Shown here piece after piece: positions 61,613 through 64,000 of a DNA stretch of 64,000 nt; the first letter of the stretch is position 1, and the number at the start of each line of letters is the position of its first letter. Both the position numbers and the translations under genes were made by a program. Source of the stretch: Ignavibacteriota bacterium (lineage in GTDB: Bacteria; Bacteroidota; Ignavibacteria; Ignavibacteriales; Melioribacteraceae); contig JABFGH010000027.1 of assembly GCA_013112585.1 (NCBI GenBank), forward strand, positions 1 to 64,000, read 5' to 3'. A model generated the notes under the pieces. The model ran no database searches and was not told where the DNA came from. It worked only from the letters and a program-made list of their open reading frames with translations.

Positions 61613-64000
61613 CTAAATTTTACCATGACACTGTTTATATTTTTTACCGCTGCCGCAAGGGCAAGGGTCATTTCTACCTACTTTTTCTTCAACTCTAACA
61701 GGCTTCTGCTTACCTCTTTTCGCACCCTCATTTTCCTGTGCTGCGGCTCCTCTAATTCCCATATTGGTAGCACTGTCTTTAACCGTTCTCATTCTCTGTG
61801 TCGGGTCAGGTCTCTGTTCGGCTACTTGTTCCGGTTCTTTGGGGAAAAACTTAAAGCAGAATGATATTATTTCATCACGAAGCTGTTCTAATAAACTGAC
61901 GAATAATTTAAAAGATTCGGCTTTGTATTCAACAAGCGGGTCTTTCTGTCCATAAGCCCTTAGCCCAATACCTTCCTTCAAATCATCCATTTCACGAAGA
62001 TGTTCTTTCCACTTTTCGTCAATGACACTAAGTACGGCGTATCTTTCAAGCCGCGCCATTAATTCATGTGTAAGCATTTCTTCTTTCCGCACATAAAAAG
62101 TTTCGGCGGCTTCAATAATATTCTGCTTCAAACCATCTCTGCCAACTTTTTCATAAGTATCGGGGTCAATTTTTACTTCAACTAAAAGATGCTGAAGCAA
62201 ATCTTCATTAATTCTCTCTATCAATGCGTCATCGTAATACTTATCTAATAGACTGTCAACGTATTCATCTAAGTAATCAAAAATTTCATCTTTTAATCTT
62301 TCACCTTCTAATGCTTGTCTCCGTTTTGCATAAATAACTTCTCTCTGCTGATTCATCACATCATCATACTCAAGCAGTCTTTTACGAATTGCAAAGTTAT
62401 TTTCTTCAACTTTTTTCTGGGCACGTTCAACGGATTTGGTAATAAGAGGATGCTGAATTGCTTCTCCTTCTTCCAGTCCGAGCTTACCCATAATATTGGT
62501 AACTCTATCGCCGCCGAAAATTCTCATCAAATCATCTTCGAGCGAAATATAAAATTTAGAAGTTCCCGGGTCTCCCTGTCTTCCGGCACGTCCTCTAAGC
62601 TGTCTGTCAATTCTTCTGGATTCATGGCGTTCTGTACCCAGAATATAAAGTCCGCCTAATTCAATTACACCGGCTCCAAGTTTAATATCGGTACCTCTAC
62701 CAGCCATGTTAGTTGCAATAGTAACTGCACCCGGCTGCCCTGCGGAAGCAACAATTTCAGATTCGCGCTGATGCTGTTTAGCATTAAGCACATTATGCTG
62801 TACACCCTGCCGCTTCAGCATTCTGCTCAATGTTTCAGAAACTTCTACGCTGGTTGTACCCACAAGCACCGGTCTTTTTTCTTCTTTCAGTTCTTTTATT
62901 TTTTCAATAATTGCGTTGTATTTTTCACGCTTGGTTCTATAAATTGAGTCATCGCTGTCATCTCTTGCAATTGGCTTGTTGGTTGGAATTACATTTACTT
63001 CTAATTTATAGATTTCAAAAAACTCGCCTTCTTCAGTCTCTGCGGTACCCGTCATACCGGCTAATTTTTTATAAAGTCTAAAATAATTCTGAAGTGTAAT
63101 CGTTGCTAATGTCTGCGTGTCTCTTTCAACTTTAACATTTTCTTTTGCTTCAATTGCCTGATGAAGTCCGTCGGAATACCTTCTGCCGGCTAATACACGC
63201 CCGGTAAACTCATCAACAATTGCTATTTTACCTTCTTCTGTAATTACATACTCATCATCTTTTTGGAAAAGTGTATAGGCTTTTAATAATTGATTAAGTG
63301 TATGAATTCTATCACTTCTTTCGCTGTAAGTTTGGTAAAGTTTATCCTTTAAACCAATTTTATCTTCATTAGAAAGAGACTCATCATTTTCAATTTTACT
63401 AACTTCTGTTCCTAAATCGGGTAAAACAAAAAACTCCTTTCCTTCTGCCGAACCCGATGCTAATTCTTCTCTTCCCTTTTCGGTTAAGTCAATTGAGTGA
63501 TTTCGTTCATCTATTGCAAAGTAAAGTTCTTCATCTATTTCAGGCATTCGCTTTGCATTTTCTCTCAAATATTCAAGCTCAACCGTCTGAAGCATTTTTT
63601 TATTTTCAGGTTCACTTAAAATTTTATAGAGGCGTTTATTTTTAGGATAACCTCTGTGCGCACGGAGTAAAGGCACTGCAGCATTCTGGCGTTCTTTTAC
63701 ATCATCCGAGGTCAGATATTTTTCCGCATCCTGCACAAGTGCCGCAACTAAGCTGGATTGTTTTCTGAAAAGTCTTTCAACCTTTGGCTTCATATCATTG
63801 AACTTATGATCGGTTGTACCTACGGGACCTGAAATAATCAACGGTGTTCGAGCTTCGTCAATCAGCACAGAGTCAACCTCATCCACAATTGTATAGTTAT
63901 GCGGGCGCTGTACACGGTGTTCTTTTGTAATTGACATATTGTCACGAAGATAATCAAACCCGAATTCACTGTTGGTTCCGTAGGTGATATCGTAGTTATA
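61613..64000 (-). CDS. secA: preprotein translocase ATPase SecA, 5' end outside the window
   Basis: Partial: the frame stays open to the right edge ([22 protein letters not shown] precedes the internal Met at 63937), so at least 795 residues are seen. Walker B region [17 protein letters not shown] is near the visible start; [11 protein letters not shown] and [11 protein letters not shown] mark the second helicase lobe. The C-terminal zinc SEC-C motif is [14 protein letters not shown] long insertion (about 30-150 of the visible sequence) is typical of SecA in Bacteroidota. It drives Sec export ATP-dependently. Confidence 0.96.
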   Translation of the reverse strand, partial: YNYDITYGTNSEFGFDYLRDNMSITKEHRVQRPHNYTIVDEVDSVLIDEARTPLIISGPVGTTDHKFNDMKPKVERLFRKQSSLVAALVQDAEKYLTSDDVKERQNAAVPLLRAHRGYPKNKRLYKILSEPENKKMLQTVELEYLRENAKRMPEIDEELYFAIDERNHSIDLTEKGREELASGSAEGKEFFVLPDLGTEVSKIENDESLSNEDKIGLKDKLYQTYSERSDRIHTLNQLLKAYTLFQKDDEYVITEEGKIAIVDEFTGRVLAGRRYSDGLHQAIEAKENVKVERDTQTLATITLQNYFRLYKKLAGMTGTAETEEGEFFEIYKLEVNVIPTNKPIARDDSDDSIYRTKREKYNAIIEKIKELKEEKRPVLVGTTSVEVSETLSRMLKRQGVQHNVLNAKQHQRESEIVASAGQPGAVTIATNMAGRGTDIKLGAGVIELGGLYILGTERHESRRIDRQLRGRAGRQGDPGTSKFYISLEDDLMRIFGGDRVTNIMGKLGLEEGEAIQHPLITKSVERAQKKVEENNFAIRKRLLEYDDVMNQQREVIYAKRRQALEGERLKDEIFDYLDEYVDSLLDKYYDDALIERINEDLLQHLLVEVKIDPDTYEKVGRDGLKQNIIEAAETFYVRKEEMLTHELMARLERYAVLSVIDEKWKEHLREMDDLKEGIGLRAYGQKDPLVEYKAESFKLFVSLLEQLRDEIISFCFKFFPKEPEQVAEQRPDPTQRMRTVKDSATNMGIRGAAAQENEGAKRGKQKPVRVEEKVGRNDPCPCGSGKKYKQCHGKI

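Overview
The window is AT-rich bacterial DNA, most likely from Ignavibacteria or a close relative in the Bacteroidota/Chlorobi group. Two secreted proteins end in the YPNPFNPTT-type C-terminal domain typical of type IX secretion (T9SS) cargo. A SprE/PorW-like TPR lipoprotein sits near glnB and secA. The site-specific invertase resembles Bacteroides Mpi, and the intergenic spacers carry hairpin repeats of the kind seen in Bacteroidota. This assignment is by recognition only. No rRNA, tRNA, CRISPR array or transposase gene was recognised.

Layout. 1-9056: GT39-type glycosyltransferase, Ntn-hydrolase, a pair of unknown paralogues, a YyaL-type thioredoxin-domain lipoprotein and other redox proteins. 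9066-9600: a 158-bp tandem repeat. 9703-18264: SRPBCC and NTF2-like proteins, a yeast-type cytosine deaminase with dihydropyrimidinase, a T9SS-exported M28 peptidase, aconitase and ferredoxin. 18270-32423: housekeeping runs (exonuclease, thioesterase, threonine aldolase and lnt; era-EamA-acyP-ispF; ECF sigma/anti-sigma; trxB; queG-Rieske-MBL), separated by repeat-rich spacers. 32480-45149: an accessory island. 45383-53277: a propeller sensor kinase with its response regulator, then two secreted beta-propeller proteins. 53603-54278: a toxin-antitoxin pair between direct repeats. 54811-64000: a serine hydrolase, a thioredoxin/secreted protein/MarR group, an AlbA_2 protein, a SprE/PorW-like TPR protein, glnB and a partial secA.

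The island is the most interesting part. An Eco57I-type DNA methyltransferase/restriction gene (34581-38186) is followed, in opposite orientation, by a second complete coding segment for its C-terminal target-recognition domain (TRD). The two TRD segments converge with overlapping stop codons. They are bounded by a 29-bp inverted repeat with one mismatch (37537-37565 and 38816-38844) that lies in frame in the codons for the conserved P-I-L-R-G-R-D-I-K motif. An Mpi-family serine invertase gene begins 46 bp outside the right repeat. The arrangement predicts a two-state inversion that exchanges one TRD for another and so changes DNA recognition without switching the enzyme off. Downstream, a DUF4143 ATPase overlaps by 8 bp a PLD-nuclease/SNF2-type helicase, probably the effector half of the same defence locus.

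The island also shows how it was built: a truncated metallo-hydrolase copy that differs from the intact gene only at synonymous sites, an ATPase gene bracketed by hairpin direct repeats, a decayed third TRD tail, and a duplicated hairpin + DUF559 unit.
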